Below are positions 27,893 to 40,495 of a stretch of 64,000 bases of DNA, one piece after another. The stretch is from Janthinobacterium silvisoli (GTDB taxonomy: Bacteria; Pseudomonadota; Gammaproteobacteria; Burkholderiales; Burkholderiaceae_D): contig NZ_JACHCL010000005.1 in the NCBI RefSeq assembly GCF_014200725.1, positions 186,001 to 250,000 of the forward strand, given 5' to 3'. Each line of letters opens with the position of its first letter. The stretch's first letter is position 1. The notes under the pieces are model-generated. The model ran no database searches and was not told the DNA's origin. It saw nothing but the letters and a program-made list of their open reading frames with translations. The position numbers were made by a program, and so were the translations under genes.

Positions 27893-28269
27893 GACGCGCT
27901 CGCTTTTTATCAGGATCTGCCCTGTTCATGGTAGCGGTGCGGCAGGCAAGCGATATCGAACCGCACAAGAAGTCGCCGCAGTCCTGGCTGAAAAGCCCGC
28001 CCGCCACAGCGGCATGGGCTCTGTGATAAAATTTCTCTTTACTGCAGACATTTAATGCAGGCATCAAGACGCATCACGGCGGACTAGCGCAAGCTGGTAC
28101 AGCACGCAACCGCCCCCTTGCGCCTTGCGCGCACTGAACAAGCGTACCAATAAGACCTCGCCGCGCCATCACCGGCATGGTCCAGGCATCAACAACCCGG
28201 CGCACCGGCGCCCATCTGCACCGGCGCCAGCCTTAACCAGTTATCAACAAGTTAACCAGTCGAATTCGT
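27893..28269. other. divergent intergenic region between dprA and def
   Basis: It should hold promoters for both directions. A possible -10 (TAAAAT, 28027-28032) points towards def, but its -35 is poor. No RNA gene or small ORF with a ribosome binding site is evident. Confidence 0.45.
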
Positions 28270-28812
28270 ATGTCCATATTAAATATCTTGCGTTACCCCG
28301 ACCCGCGCCTGCACACGGTCGCCAAACCCGTCACGGCCTTCGATGAACGCCTGCAAACCCTGATCGCCGACATGGCAGAAACCATGTACGACGCACCTGG
28401 CGTTGGCCTGGCCGCTTCGCAAATCGACGTGCATGAGCAATTGCTGGTGATCGACGTGACGGAAACCAAAGACCAGCTGCAAGTGTTCATCAACCCGGAA
28501 ATCATCTGGGCCAGCGAAGAAAAGCAAGTCTATGACGAAGGCTGCTTGTCCGTGCCTGGCGTGTATGACGGCGTCGAACGTCCATCGCGCATCAAGGTGC
28601 GCGCGCTGGACCAGCACGGCAAGCAGTTCGAACTGGAAGCCGATGGCTTGCTGGGTGTATGTATCCAGCATGAGATGGATCACTTGATGGGCAAGGTTTT
28701 TGTCGAATACCTGTCGCCGCTCAAACGCAACCGCATCAAGACCAAGATGATCAAGGAAATCCGTGGCCTGGAACGCGAAGCAAGCCTGCGCGCCCAAAAC
28801 CGTCGTTTCTAA
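28270..28812 (+). CDS. def: peptide deformylase
   Basis: The enzyme removes the formyl group from nascent proteins. The 180-residue sequence has all three family motifs: GVGLAASQ (45-51), EGCLSVPG with metal ligand Cys92, and QHEMDH with His134, Glu135 and His138. It lies 26 bases before fmt, whose product adds the formyl group to initiator tRNA. Confidence 0.98.
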   Translation: MSILNILRYPDPRLHTVAKPVTAFDERLQTLIADMAETMYDAPGVGLAASQIDVHEQLLVIDVTETKDQLQVFINPEIIWASEEKQVYDEGCLSVPGVYDGVERPSRIKVRALDQHGKQFELEADGLLGVCIQHEMDHLMGKVFVEYLSPLKRNRIKTKMIKEIRGLEREASLRAQNRRF

Positions 28813-28838
28813 GCCAGCCTCATACGAACAGGAAGCAT

Positions 28839-29795
28839 ATGAAAGTGATCTTCGCAGGCACGCCTGAATTCGCCGCCACCGCCCTGAAAGACTTGCACGA
28901 AGCCGGTTTCACGATTCCGCTGGTATTGACCCAGCCGGACCGCCCGGCCGGACGCGGCATGCAGATGCACGCCTCGGCAGTGAAGCAGTACGCGCAAGAG
29001 CATGGCATCGAAGTGCTGCAGCCATTGTCCTTGCGCATGGATAGCAAGGACCCGCAGCGCGCCGCCGAAGCGAAGGCCGCCCATGAGCGCCTGCTGGCGA
29101 CCGACTACGATGTGATGGTGGTGGCAGCCTATGGCTTGATCTTGCCGCGCAGCACACTCGATATTCGCCCCTGCATCAATATCCACGGCTCCCTGCTGCC
29201 GCGCTGGCGCGGTGCGGCGCCTATCCACCGCGCCATCGAGGCGGGTGACGATGAAACGGGCGTCACCATCATGCAAATGGAAGAAGGCCTGGACACAGGC
29301 CCCATGCTGGCCATCGAGCGCACGCCCATCGAAGCCGGCGATTCCACCGCCACCTTGCACGACAAACTGGCCGCGCTGGGCGGCAAGATGATCGTCGAGA
29401 CCCTGCGCAAGATGCAGCAAGGGCCACTGGAAGCCGTGCCGCAGCCGGAAGCGGGCGTGACTTACGCAGCCAAGATCGCCAAGGAAGAAGCGGCGCTGGA
29501 CTTCAGCCTGCCCGCGCTGGAACTGGGCCTGAAAATCCGCGCCTTCAACCCCTTTCCCGGGGCCAGCGGCCAGGTCGATGGCGTCACCGTCAAGATCTGG
29601 GCTGCCGATGTCCTGGAAGCGGATAGCAAGCAGGAGCCGGGCCAGGTGCTGGCGGCCGACGCCCAGCATGGCATCGTGGTTGCCTGCGGCAATGGCTCGC
29701 TGCGCCTGACGCAACTGCAAAAACCGGGCGGAAAACGCCTGCCCGCTGCCGAGTTTATCAAGGGTTTCCCGCTCGAAGGCAAGCGTTTTACCTGA
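28839..29795 (+). CDS. fmt: methionyl-tRNA formyltransferase
   Basis: The 318-residue enzyme formylates Met-tRNA(fMet) using 10-formyltetrahydrofolate. The formyl-binding motif [12 protein letters not shown] and the upstream [10 protein letters not shown] are intact, and the C-terminal tRNA-binding domain ends RFT. It follows def in the common def-fmt unit and ends at a strong terminator. The usual next gene, rsmB or htpX, is not adjacent here; rsmB lies about 14 kb away on the other strand. Confidence 0.98.
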   Translation: MKVIFAGTPEFAATALKDLHEAGFTIPLVLTQPDRPAGRGMQMHASAVKQYAQEHGIEVLQPLSLRMDSKDPQRAAEAKAAHERLLATDYDVMVVAAYGLILPRSTLDIRPCINIHGSLLPRWRGAAPIHRAIEAGDDETGVTIMQMEEGLDTGPMLAIERTPIEAGDSTATLHDKLAALGGKMIVETLRKMQQGPLEAVPQPEAGVTYAAKIAKEEAALDFSLPALELGLKIRAFNPFPGASGQVDGVTVKIWAADVLEADSKQEPGQVLAADAQHGIVVACGNGSLRLTQLQKPGGKRLPAAEFIKGFPLEGKRFT

Positions 29796-29818
29796 TTTTC
29801 ACAACCGTCTGTAGCATG

Positions 29819-29852
29819 AAAAAAGGGCTTGCCGCGGCAAGCCCTTTTCTTT
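29819..29852. terminator. bidirectional terminator after fmt
   Basis: AAAAGGGCTTGCC (29821-29833) pairs with GGCAAGCCCTTTT (29836-29848). The hairpin lies between convergent genes. Confidence 0.92.
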
Positions 29853-29866
29853 ATCCATCACCTTGA

Positions 29867-32356
29867 TCAGCGGCGCTGCACCTTCATCAAACGGGCGCGC
29901 ACCGACGACGACAGGCTGACCTCGAAGCGGCCGCCGGCGGGCAAGGCGCTCACGTCGACACTGGCGCTGCCACCGGTCAAACCGCTGGCAACGACTTGCT
30001 TGCGGCCATCGGCGCCCACGTACAGCACCGCTGCGTACGGTTCCGTTTGTGCATCCCACGTCAAGGCCAGCTTGCCATCGCCTTGCGTGGTATCAAACGT
30101 CACGGCGCTGGCGGTCACGGCTACCTTGCTGCTGCGGGTCGCTTTGTCCAGCTTGGCCAACGGCTTTCCTTGCGACAGTATTTCCACATCCTGGATATCG
30201 CCAGGATTGGCCAGGGTGACACGGAAGTGGCTGACGACGCCGCTATGGTCAGCGATTTTCATGCTATCGAATGGCACGTCGATAGTTTTGCCGGACGCCG
30301 TCAGCACGCGCAGCGTATAAGCAGCATTCGCACTGGCAAGCGGCAAGCTGGCTGTGGTGGATGCTTCAGCGGGGCGCAGTTGCACGCCGGCTGGCGTGAT
30401 GCGGCCGGAAATGGTCAGGTAGCCATTCTCCGGTGGCAAGGTGCTGGCGCCGATTTGCACACTGCGTGCAAGCAGAACGTTACGTTTTTCCAGGAATTGC
30501 TGGACGCGCGTATAGCTATAGTCCGAGAACCAGGCACCGCTGCAATAGCTCATCACGTCTTTCATCTGCTTGCTGGTATTGCCGCTGGTATAAGCAGCCT
30601 GGCTCAGCTGGCCGATGGTGCCCGCATAATTGCTGTTGTACAGTGGTTGCGGTCCCAGATCGCCGTTGTTGTACGGATAATCGGTCACGGCACCGGCCGG
30701 CGAGCCACAATTGACATGGTACAAGCCATGGTTGTGCCCCAGTTCATGCACCATGGTGGCCAGCCATTGCGGCCAGGCATTGCCGAAAGGATCGATCGAC
30801 GCCGTACCCTGGAAGGTGGCGTCCAGGCCAAGCGCGGATGGGTTGGAGCCGCCCGTCGTGCGGTCGCTGATGTAAGCCAGGCCAGCCGTGCGGCTGGCCG
30901 ACAGCTTCGATACAAAACCAAAGTAGAACGCCGTATTGTTTTCGCTGGCGCGCGCCGCTTCCAGTTTCTGCAACGTATCTTGCCACCAGCTATCGACGCT
31001 GCTGCTGCCGGCAATGGCCAATGGTGCACGGGTGCTGATCGTAATGTTTTCCGCTGCATAAGGATAGACGCGGGTCAATGCCGCACGGATCACATCGGCA
31101 TCAGGCACTTGCGAAACGCCATCGTCGGTACTCAGGGGCACCAGCACCAGATTGATTGCTGCCGCACTCGAGATGGCCGGTGTGGCTTGCTGGCTCACTT
31201 GCGTGCCATCGTTACCCACCGCCGTCACCCTTACTTGCAAACCCGGAGCGATCCAGCTCGCCGGCAAGACAGCGCTGAAATTGCCATTGAAACTGTAGGT
31301 ATTGAGTGCCGTTGGCAAAGTTGCAGGGCCGCTCATGGCGATGCTGCCCAAATTGGCGCCAGTGGCCGAAATAGCGTTCAAGGTTACAGCCGGGCTGCTG
31401 CGGCCCGCTTGCGTGCCAAGCACGGATACGCGCACGGCTGCTGCCTTGCCGCGCGTCAGGTGCAAGGACGTATCGGTGGCGTTAAAGTCCAGCACCTGGG
31501 CAAAGTCGATGCTGCCCAGGGTAAAGGCCGCTACCGTACCGGCATTGACGGCGATGCGCGACGGCGCTGACAGCAGCACATTGCCGGTCGCCGTGGCAGG
31601 TACACTCAAGACCAGCTGGCTGGCAGTGGCGCTGACGATGGTCGCCTGCGTATTGCCGACCGAGGCCGTACTCACCTGATCGAGATTGCTTCCGAGCACC
31701 GTTACCGACATGGTCGCGCCGTTGACCGCCGTCGCAATCGACGTCACGGCCACCGTCGGCAAGATCGTAAAGCTATCGCTGGTGATGACATCGTTGTACG
31801 GGCCACGCACCGTCAATGGCCCCGTTGCCGCCCCCACGGGCACCACGAAGACCACGCTATTGGCGCCCTGGCTTTGCAAGGTAGCCGCCGTGCCATTGCT
31901 GAACAGCACCGCCGTCACAGCACCCATGCCATTACCCGTCAAGCTCACGCTGGAACCGACGCCACCAGTCGCTGGCGCAATACTGCTCACCGTCAGCGGC
32001 ACATACACATTCACGTTATAGCTGGTCGTTGCCGTAGCGCTGGCAGTCACCAGGCTCAGCACGCCTGACACCGGCACGCCAGGCATCATCAGGGTGGCGC
32101 TGGTATCACTGACGGCGCTGGTCGACACCGTCACGCCAGCAATCTGGAAAGCCGTCACCCGGCTCAGATTCGTACCGGTCACGACCAGGCTGCCACCGAC
32201 GGCGACATTGCTTGCCGACACAGCCGTGGCAGTGGGCGTGACGACAGGACTGGTCGAGCTGGTTGCCACCACGGTATCGCCACCGCCACCGCCGCCGCCA
32301 CCGCATGCGGCCAGGCCGAGCGCGACGAACAGACAAACTAGCAGACGGTATTTCAT
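29867..32356 (-). CDS. secreted zinc metalloprotease lipoprotein with IPT/TIG repeats
   Basis: The 829-residue protein has a lipoprotein signal (LGLAAC), followed directly by eight glycines. Several immunoglobulin-like TIG repeats occupy about residues 30-300. The metalloprotease domain has H537-E-L-G-H541-N-H-G-L-Y-H547, the HExxHxxGxxH zincin motif, and a candidate Met-turn in VMSYCSG. This resembles M66 (StcE-like) and other metzincin-like enzymes that cut extracellular glycoproteins; the exact family is an inference. The ATG at 32356 follows a GGGGG site and gives the lipobox near the start; 15 upstream codons were rejected. Confidence 0.85.
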   Translation of the reverse strand: MKYRLLVCLFVALGLAACGGGGGGGGDTVVATSSTSPVVTPTATAVSASNVAVGGSLVVTGTNLSRVTAFQIAGVTVSTSAVSDTSATLMMPGVPVSGVLSLVTASATATTSYNVNVYVPLTVSSIAPATGGVGSSVSLTGNGMGAVTAVLFSNGTAATLQSQGANSVVFVVPVGAATGPLTVRGPYNDVITSDSFTILPTVAVTSIATAVNGATMSVTVLGSNLDQVSTASVGNTQATIVSATASQLVLSVPATATGNVLLSAPSRIAVNAGTVAAFTLGSIDFAQVLDFNATDTSLHLTRGKAAAVRVSVLGTQAGRSSPAVTLNAISATGANLGSIAMSGPATLPTALNTYSFNGNFSAVLPASWIAPGLQVRVTAVGNDGTQVSQQATPAISSAAAINLVLVPLSTDDGVSQVPDADVIRAALTRVYPYAAENITISTRAPLAIAGSSSVDSWWQDTLQKLEAARASENNTAFYFGFVSKLSASRTAGLAYISDRTTGGSNPSALGLDATFQGTASIDPFGNAWPQWLATMVHELGHNHGLYHVNCGSPAGAVTDYPYNNGDLGPQPLYNSNYAGTIGQLSQAAYTSGNTSKQMKDVMSYCSGAWFSDYSYTRVQQFLEKRNVLLARSVQIGASTLPPENGYLTISGRITPAGVQLRPAEASTTASLPLASANAAYTLRVLTASGKTIDVPFDSMKIADHSGVVSHFRVTLANPGDIQDVEILSQGKPLAKLDKATRSSKVAVTASAVTFDTTQGDGKLALTWDAQTEPYAAVLYVGADGRKQVVASGLTGGSASVDVSALPAGGRFEVSLSSSVRARLMKVQRR

Positions 32357-33030
32357 TGCTGCCCCCTGGTTCCGCGTGGCGCGCAGCCAGGCAGCAAACA
32401 TAAGAAATGTGACATATTGGTGACTTTTGGTGAGAATTTGAATTCAGAAAGCCATTATTATCCGCGAATTTAATTCCAAAAGACAACTATCAGTGCTTTT
32501 GGTTTAATGAATTTTAATAATGAGTTACATGAAACAAAAAACAAAGTTTATTTAAAACATGCCCGTTCTCACTCTGCATTGCCATACATCAAGCTTGGTT
32601 TTTTTATCGGCAATGCCATAAAAAATAAATGCCGAAAATCATGAAGTGTGGAAGATTTTCCACACAGCAAAACTACAATCTTGCCTCATACGCCAGACGG
32701 ATAGAACTGAAATAATTAACATTTTCAGGAAGACAATATCGAATCGATAGTCGGCAATCAGAAAGGAAAAAGAGCGGCGCGGACGGCCGGGAGATAAACT
32801 ATATGTGGCACGGCAACATCAGCTACGGCGAGTATCGACAGCCGCAATTGCCGGACGGGAAACCAAAGCAGTCTGATGCCGTATAATTTTAGACCCGGTG
32901 TCTCCAGGCTTGCCCGCATTTGCCAACCCTTGCCAGCCTACCCGGCCGGCACTCTCCGTCAGCCGATCAGGCTAGCCCGCAAGCACCTTGCCGCCGCGCC
33001 ACACCGCCCGTTGCCTATTGAAAGCTTGAA
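32357..33030. other. long non-coding interval upstream of metH
   Basis: The left two thirds are A/T-rich and include the promoter side of the metalloprotease gene. Features seen are a 20-base palindrome (32646-32665), an inverted repeat GCATTGCC/GGCAATGC (32576-32583 and 32609-32616), and a -10-like TATAAT (32882-32887) about 140 bases before metH with no good -35. I looked for a cobalamin or SAH riboswitch and did not recognise conserved cores. No credible ORF. Confidence 0.5.
32646..32665. repeat. 20-base palindrome with DnaA-box-like arm
   Basis: GTGTGGAA (32646-32653) and TTCCACAC (32658-32665) are perfect inverted arms around GATT. The right arm with flanking bases reads TTTTCCACA, one base from the DnaA box TTATCCACA. 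It may be an operator; no owner gene is evident. Confidence 0.55.
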
Positions 33031-36825
<3,795 letters not shown>

Positions 36826-36940
36826 TCTTTGTTGCCAGCGGCGCGTGGAACTTTCTGCGCGCCGCAGACACTAACGCAGTATGCCGGTCGGCATGCTGCA
36901 TGCCCGCTCCGGCCCGTTCACTCAACGTCAAGGAGCTACC

Positions 36941-37312
36941 ATGGCAAACAATTTCACATTCAAACGCTGGCAGGATCAGGTGATCCTGCTGCTGGGCCTG
37001 TGGCTGATCGTGTCGCCATGGGCATTTTCCTATCCCGACGGCTCGGCGCAGATGCTCAACGCCATCATCTCGGGCCTGGTAATCGCCGTGCTGGCCGCCT
37101 TCGATTTGTACAAGACTTACTTCTGGGCCGTCGTCGTCAATCTGCTGGTGGGCGTCTGGGTCGCCGTTTCGCCATGGATATTACAGCTGGCCAATCAACG
37201 CGTGATGATGTGGAACGAGCTGATCGTCGGCATCGCCGTCGCCATCCTGGCGCTGTGGGAACTGCGCACCGACCCCGAACTGCACAAGCACTGGCCCGGT
37301 GCAGCCGCATAA
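36941..37312 (+). CDS. SPW-repeat membrane protein
   Basis: The 123-residue protein has four hydrophobic segments and two SPW repeats (LWLIVSPWAF and VWVAVSPWIL), the signature of the SPW family of unknown function. It is probably in the inner membrane. The ATG at 36941 is preceded by AAGGAG eight bases upstream; the longer frame lacks such a site. Confidence 0.87.
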   Translation: MANNFTFKRWQDQVILLLGLWLIVSPWAFSYPDGSAQMLNAIISGLVIAVLAAFDLYKTYFWAVVVNLLVGVWVAVSPWILQLANQRVMMWNELIVGIAVAILALWELRTDPELHKHWPGAAA

Positions 37313-37315
37313 GTA

Positions 37316-37350
37316 AAAAGCCCCGCTGGACAATGCCGGGCGGGGCTTAA
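37316..37350 (-). terminator. terminator for the EAL-HDOD gene
   Basis: AAGCCCCGC (37318-37326) pairs with GCGGGGCTT (37340-37348). The T run is better on the minus strand (TTTTTAC), so it mainly serves the minus-strand gene and weakly the SPW gene. Confidence 0.75.
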
Positions 37351-37370
37351 AATGCATATTACGAACGCCC

Positions 37371-38651
37371 TCAGAGAGCGTATCTGACGACGTTATCGCT
37401 CCATTCGTAGGCAGCCATTTCCAGTTCGACCAGGTCGTCCGGCGACATCGCCAGGTCGCGCAGGGTCGGCACGATTTCGCCTTCCAGGTCTTCGATGCGC
37501 TCGATGCATTCGGCCAGGCGCAGTAGGTCGCCATAGAAACCACTGCGCGACAGCAAGGCTTCGCCCACTTCCTCTATCACTTCGATCTGGGAAAGGATTT
37601 CCGACATCGGCACGCCGAACAGGGTATCCATCAGCGACATGATGCCGACCGTAAAGGCGATGTCGGCAGAGTGCGCGTGGTTGGGACGTAGCTTGTGGGC
37701 CAGCAATTCCAGCAGACGGCCGCGCGTGGTGGCCAGCATCAGCAGTGGCGTCATGCTATGGCCGCGCTTGCTTGGCTCAGCGTACAGCATGATTTGCAGC
37801 CAGCGCTGCAGTTGGCGGCGGCCCAGCACGGTGACAGCCTGGCTCAGCGAATCGATGCGCTGGCGCGCGCCCACGGCTGGCGTATTGACCAAACGCAACA
37901 GATTCAGGGCCAGCGAGACGTCGCGCTTGATGGCGCGCTCGATATCCATATTGTCGGCGTCGGAGGTGACCAGGGTCATCAGCTCCATCACGGCCAATTG
38001 TGACGGCGACAGTTTTTTACCAGTGATAATGGCGGGCTTGGCGAAATAATAGCCTTGGAAATAATCGAAGCCCAGGTCCAGGCCCGTCTTGAATTCTTCG
38101 CGCGTTTCAACCTTTTCGGCCACCAGCTTTTTCTGTTCCTGCTTGAAGCGGGGCGCCAGGCTGGCCAGCACTTGCGGGTCAACGGTGCGCATGTCCATCT
38201 TCACGTAGTCCACCAGCGGCAGCAATTGCTGCACCTGATTCGTGTCCGAGACCACATTTTCCAGCGCAAAGGTGTAGCCGTGGCCCACCAGCTCGCTGAT
38301 GCGCGTGCGCAGTTCCGGCGTCACCGTCATCGACTCGACGATTTCCAGCACTACTTTTTCGCGCGGCAGGAAAACAAAGATATCGCTCATGATCACATCG
38401 GCATCGACATTCACGAAACCGAGTGCATCGCCGATGACCTTTTCCATGCCCAGCTGCGAGGCATGCGCGATCACGGCAGCGGTGGCGGACAGGTCGCTGC
38501 TAATATTGGCAGGACCGACCGGGGCGTTGCGGAATAGCAACTCATAACCGAACAGGGCCTGGTTACGGTCCAGTATCGGTTGGCGGCCCAAATAAAACTC
38601 GCGTACACGCAAGGGCTTGGGAGAAATATCGTTGCTGGAAATATCGATCAT
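37371..38651 (-). CDS. EAL-HDOD signalling protein with degenerate EAL domain
   Basis: The 426-residue protein has an N-terminal EAL-like domain (about 18-215) and a C-terminal HDOD domain (about 220-415). The EAL motif reads ELLFR (about 37-41) instead of EAL, and other phosphodiesterase residues are altered, so cyclic-di-GMP hydrolysis is unlikely. Such YuxH-like proteins usually bind ligands or partners. It is last in a minus-strand run and ends at a terminator. No ribosome binding site is clear before the ATG. Confidence 0.88.
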   Translation of the reverse strand: MIDISSNDISPKPLRVREFYLGRQPILDRNQALFGYELLFRNAPVGPANISSDLSATAAVIAHASQLGMEKVIGDALGFVNVDADVIMSDIFVFLPREKVVLEIVESMTVTPELRTRISELVGHGYTFALENVVSDTNQVQQLLPLVDYVKMDMRTVDPQVLASLAPRFKQEQKKLVAEKVETREEFKTGLDLGFDYFQGYYFAKPAIITGKKLSPSQLAVMELMTLVTSDADNMDIERAIKRDVSLALNLLRLVNTPAVGARQRIDSLSQAVTVLGRRQLQRWLQIMLYAEPSKRGHSMTPLLMLATTRGRLLELLAHKLRPNHAHSADIAFTVGIMSLMDTLFGVPMSEILSQIEVIEEVGEALLSRSGFYGDLLRLAECIERIEDLEGEIVPTLRDLAMSPDDLVELEMAAYEWSDNVVRYAL

Positions 38652-38800
38652 TAATTAGTCATCAATCACGTCGAGTGACGCCGGCCTTGCCTCATGCGCC
38701 CGCATCTAGGTTCAATATTGACAATACTTTACCGGAATTTATTTGTTTCGGATGTATTTTGGCAGCAATTGCTACTATTGTCGTCAACAAATTATGCGGA

Positions 38801-39571
38801 TCACCGCTCCTGTACTGCCCCATCGACAAATAACTTCAATTCGCCCGGCGCAAATGCCGTCCATGACTCATTGGTGGTCAAAGGCTGGGTAACAATGACG
38901 GCGACCCGGTCCTGTGGCGTGGTGACCTGGGAAAAGTCCACGCTCAAATCATTGTCAGATAGTTTAGCAGTGGGAAACGGATGCTGTCGCACCAGATAGT
39001 GCAAGCTGGTAGAGCAATGGGCAAACAGCGCTTCGCCGCTGGACAACATCATATTGAAGGTGCCATGGGCAGCGATGCCAGGTAGCAGCTCGGCCAGTGC
39101 CGTGTGCAGCTGCGGCAAATCTGGCGGGGCATCGCCAAAGCGCGCGTGCAGTTCTTGCAGCAGATAGCAAAAAGCCCGTTCGCTATCGGTGCAGCCGACG
39201 GGGCGGTAGCTGCCCGTCAGCACGGGATTAAAATCTTTCAGGTCGCCATTATGGGCGAACACCCAGTAGCGGCCCCACAGTTCGCGCACGAAAGGATGGC
39301 AATTTTCAAGCGCCACCTGGCCTTGCGTAGCCTTGCGGATATGCGCGATGACATTGCGTGACTTGATGGGATAGCGTTTGATCAGTTCAGCCACCGGCGA
39401 GGCGATGGCTGCCTGGTGGTCGACAAAATGGCGCACGCCGGCGCCTTCGAAAAAAGCGATGCCCCAGCCGTCATGGTGGGTATCGGTCTGGCCGCCACGC
39501 ATGGCGAAGCCGGTAAAACTAAACACAATGTCGGTAGGGACATTGCAATTCATTGCTAGGAGTTGGCACAT
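38801..39571 (-). CDS. class II glutamine amidotransferase (YafJ-like)
   Basis: The 256-residue N-terminal nucleophile hydrolase begins MCQLLAMN, and Cys2 becomes the catalytic residue after loss of Met1. This fixes the start at 39571 although the frame extends 17 codons upstream. Further family segments are DGWGIAFFEG, NVIAHIRKATQG and FAHNGDL. It has no synthetase domain, so its acceptor reaction is unknown. It lies between the DUF3567 protein gene and the EAL-HDOD gene. Confidence 0.92.
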   Translation of the reverse strand: MCQLLAMNCNVPTDIVFSFTGFAMRGGQTDTHHDGWGIAFFEGAGVRHFVDHQAAIASPVAELIKRYPIKSRNVIAHIRKATQGQVALENCHPFVRELWGRYWVFAHNGDLKDFNPVLTGSYRPVGCTDSERAFCYLLQELHARFGDAPPDLPQLHTALAELLPGIAAHGTFNMMLSSGEALFAHCSTSLHYLVRQHPFPTAKLSDNDLSVDFSQVTTPQDRVAVIVTQPLTTNESWTAFAPGELKLFVDGAVQER

Positions 39572-39597
39572 GGTCTGTTTGCAGCGAGGTAACGCCA

Positions 39598-39634
39598 CCA
39601 CCATACCATGCCCGCTTGCCAATTGGTATGGTGG
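39598..39634. other. 11-bp inverted repeat between the DUF3567 gene and the amidotransferase gene
   Basis: CCACCATACCA (39598-39608) and TGGTATGGTGG (39624-39634) are perfect arms around 15 bases. There is no T run, so it is not a typical terminator. It falls in the 87-base gap between two minus-strand genes, just upstream of the amidotransferase start. Confidence 0.75.
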
Positions 39635-39658
39635 CGATCGCCATCAAACAACGTCACC

Positions 39659-39916
39659 TTAGTGCAGCAGCACGGGCTGGCTCATCAGGGAGTCGTAGCT
39701 GCCCAGGAATTCATCGATCTCTTCCATGCTGGGCTCGCTGGCGATCAGTTCCGTGACATCGCGGCGGAAGTTTTGCGCCAGCACGCCGGCGATAAAGGTT
39801 TCGCGCTTGCCGCCCTTGTCGACGATTTCATAACCGCCAAAACGCAAGGCTTCAAGCTCCCGGTCGGCGCCGAATTCGACGACGCTATATTGCTCGCTGT
39901 TATAGATCAGGTTCAT
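39659..39916 (-). CDS. DUF3567 family protein
   Basis: The 85-residue protein begins MNLIYNSEQYSVVEFGADRE, the recognisable start of the DUF3567 family known from Burkholderiales. Function is unknown. The ATG at 39916 is preferred over an in-frame start six codons upstream because the family starts with MNLIYN. Confidence 0.85.
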   Translation of the reverse strand: MNLIYNSEQYSVVEFGADRELEALRFGGYEIVDKGGKRETFIAGVLAQNFRRDVTELIASEPSMEEIDEFLGSYDSLMSQPVLLH

Positions 39917-40063
39917 TTTGCGTCCTTCGCTCAAGCAGGAGAAACTCCTGCGGTTTCAGAACTGAGGTGGGGTCCACCCGGCGCCATTTCAAGCGCCACA
40001 CCCATCTCTACGGGTCACATTTTGTAACGAGATGCAAGAACGATCAAAGTAATGAGCAACGGT

Positions 40064-40465
40064 TTATGTCAGTAGCAGATCTTGCTCCAGCGCCAGCCAG
40101 ACGTCGTAGGGACTGGCGGACAGCCAGGTGCGCAATTGTTCGATATGCGTGGCGTCTGCCAGGCTGATGAACAGGCGCGAAGGTGGATGGCGCAGGAGAC
40201 GATTCAATGTTACACGCAATACCAGATTGCCGCTGCAGCACAAACAGCCTGGTGCAATACGCAACAGTTGCAAGGGTAACGATGAAGAAGGAGAAATTTG
40301 CTCGGCCAGGTCGGCCAGTATCGAGTTACCAGTCGCCATGCCTTCCAGGATGACTGCGGTGGCTTCTTCGGGCATCCAGGCTTGCGCAATGGCGGCCTCG
40401 CGCTCAATGGCGCGCCCGCCGCTGACCAGGGTCAGCCGCGTGGCGCGCTGGGGGAGATTACTCAA
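40064..40465 (-). CDS. COG0523-like protein lacking a P-loop
   Basis: The 133-residue protein resembles the first part of COG0523 metal-chaperone GTPases. It keeps the metal-binding motif GCLCCSGNLV (GCxCC), flanked by APG before and the VTLNRLLR helix and RLFISLAD strand after. The nucleotide-binding P-loop is absent: where GxxGxGKT should be, the sequence reads LVSGGRAIERE. The C-terminal domain is also missing. It is therefore either a metal-binding partner or a decayed paralogue kept for another reason. It lies 30 bases after the response regulator gene. No frameshift is visible. Confidence 0.72.
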   Translation of the reverse strand: MSNLPQRATRLTLVSGGRAIEREAAIAQAWMPEEATAVILEGMATGNSILADLAEQISPSSSLPLQLLRIAPGCLCCSGNLVLRVTLNRLLRHPPSRLFISLADATHIEQLRTWLSASPYDVWLALEQDLLLT

Positions 40466-40495
40466 TGTGAATCACACCGTTTATCACAACATGAG

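Noticed and set aside
32521-33030. Possible cobalamin or SAH riboswitch upstream of metH
   Set aside because: I searched by eye for the conserved cores and did not find them; a covariance scan would be decisive.
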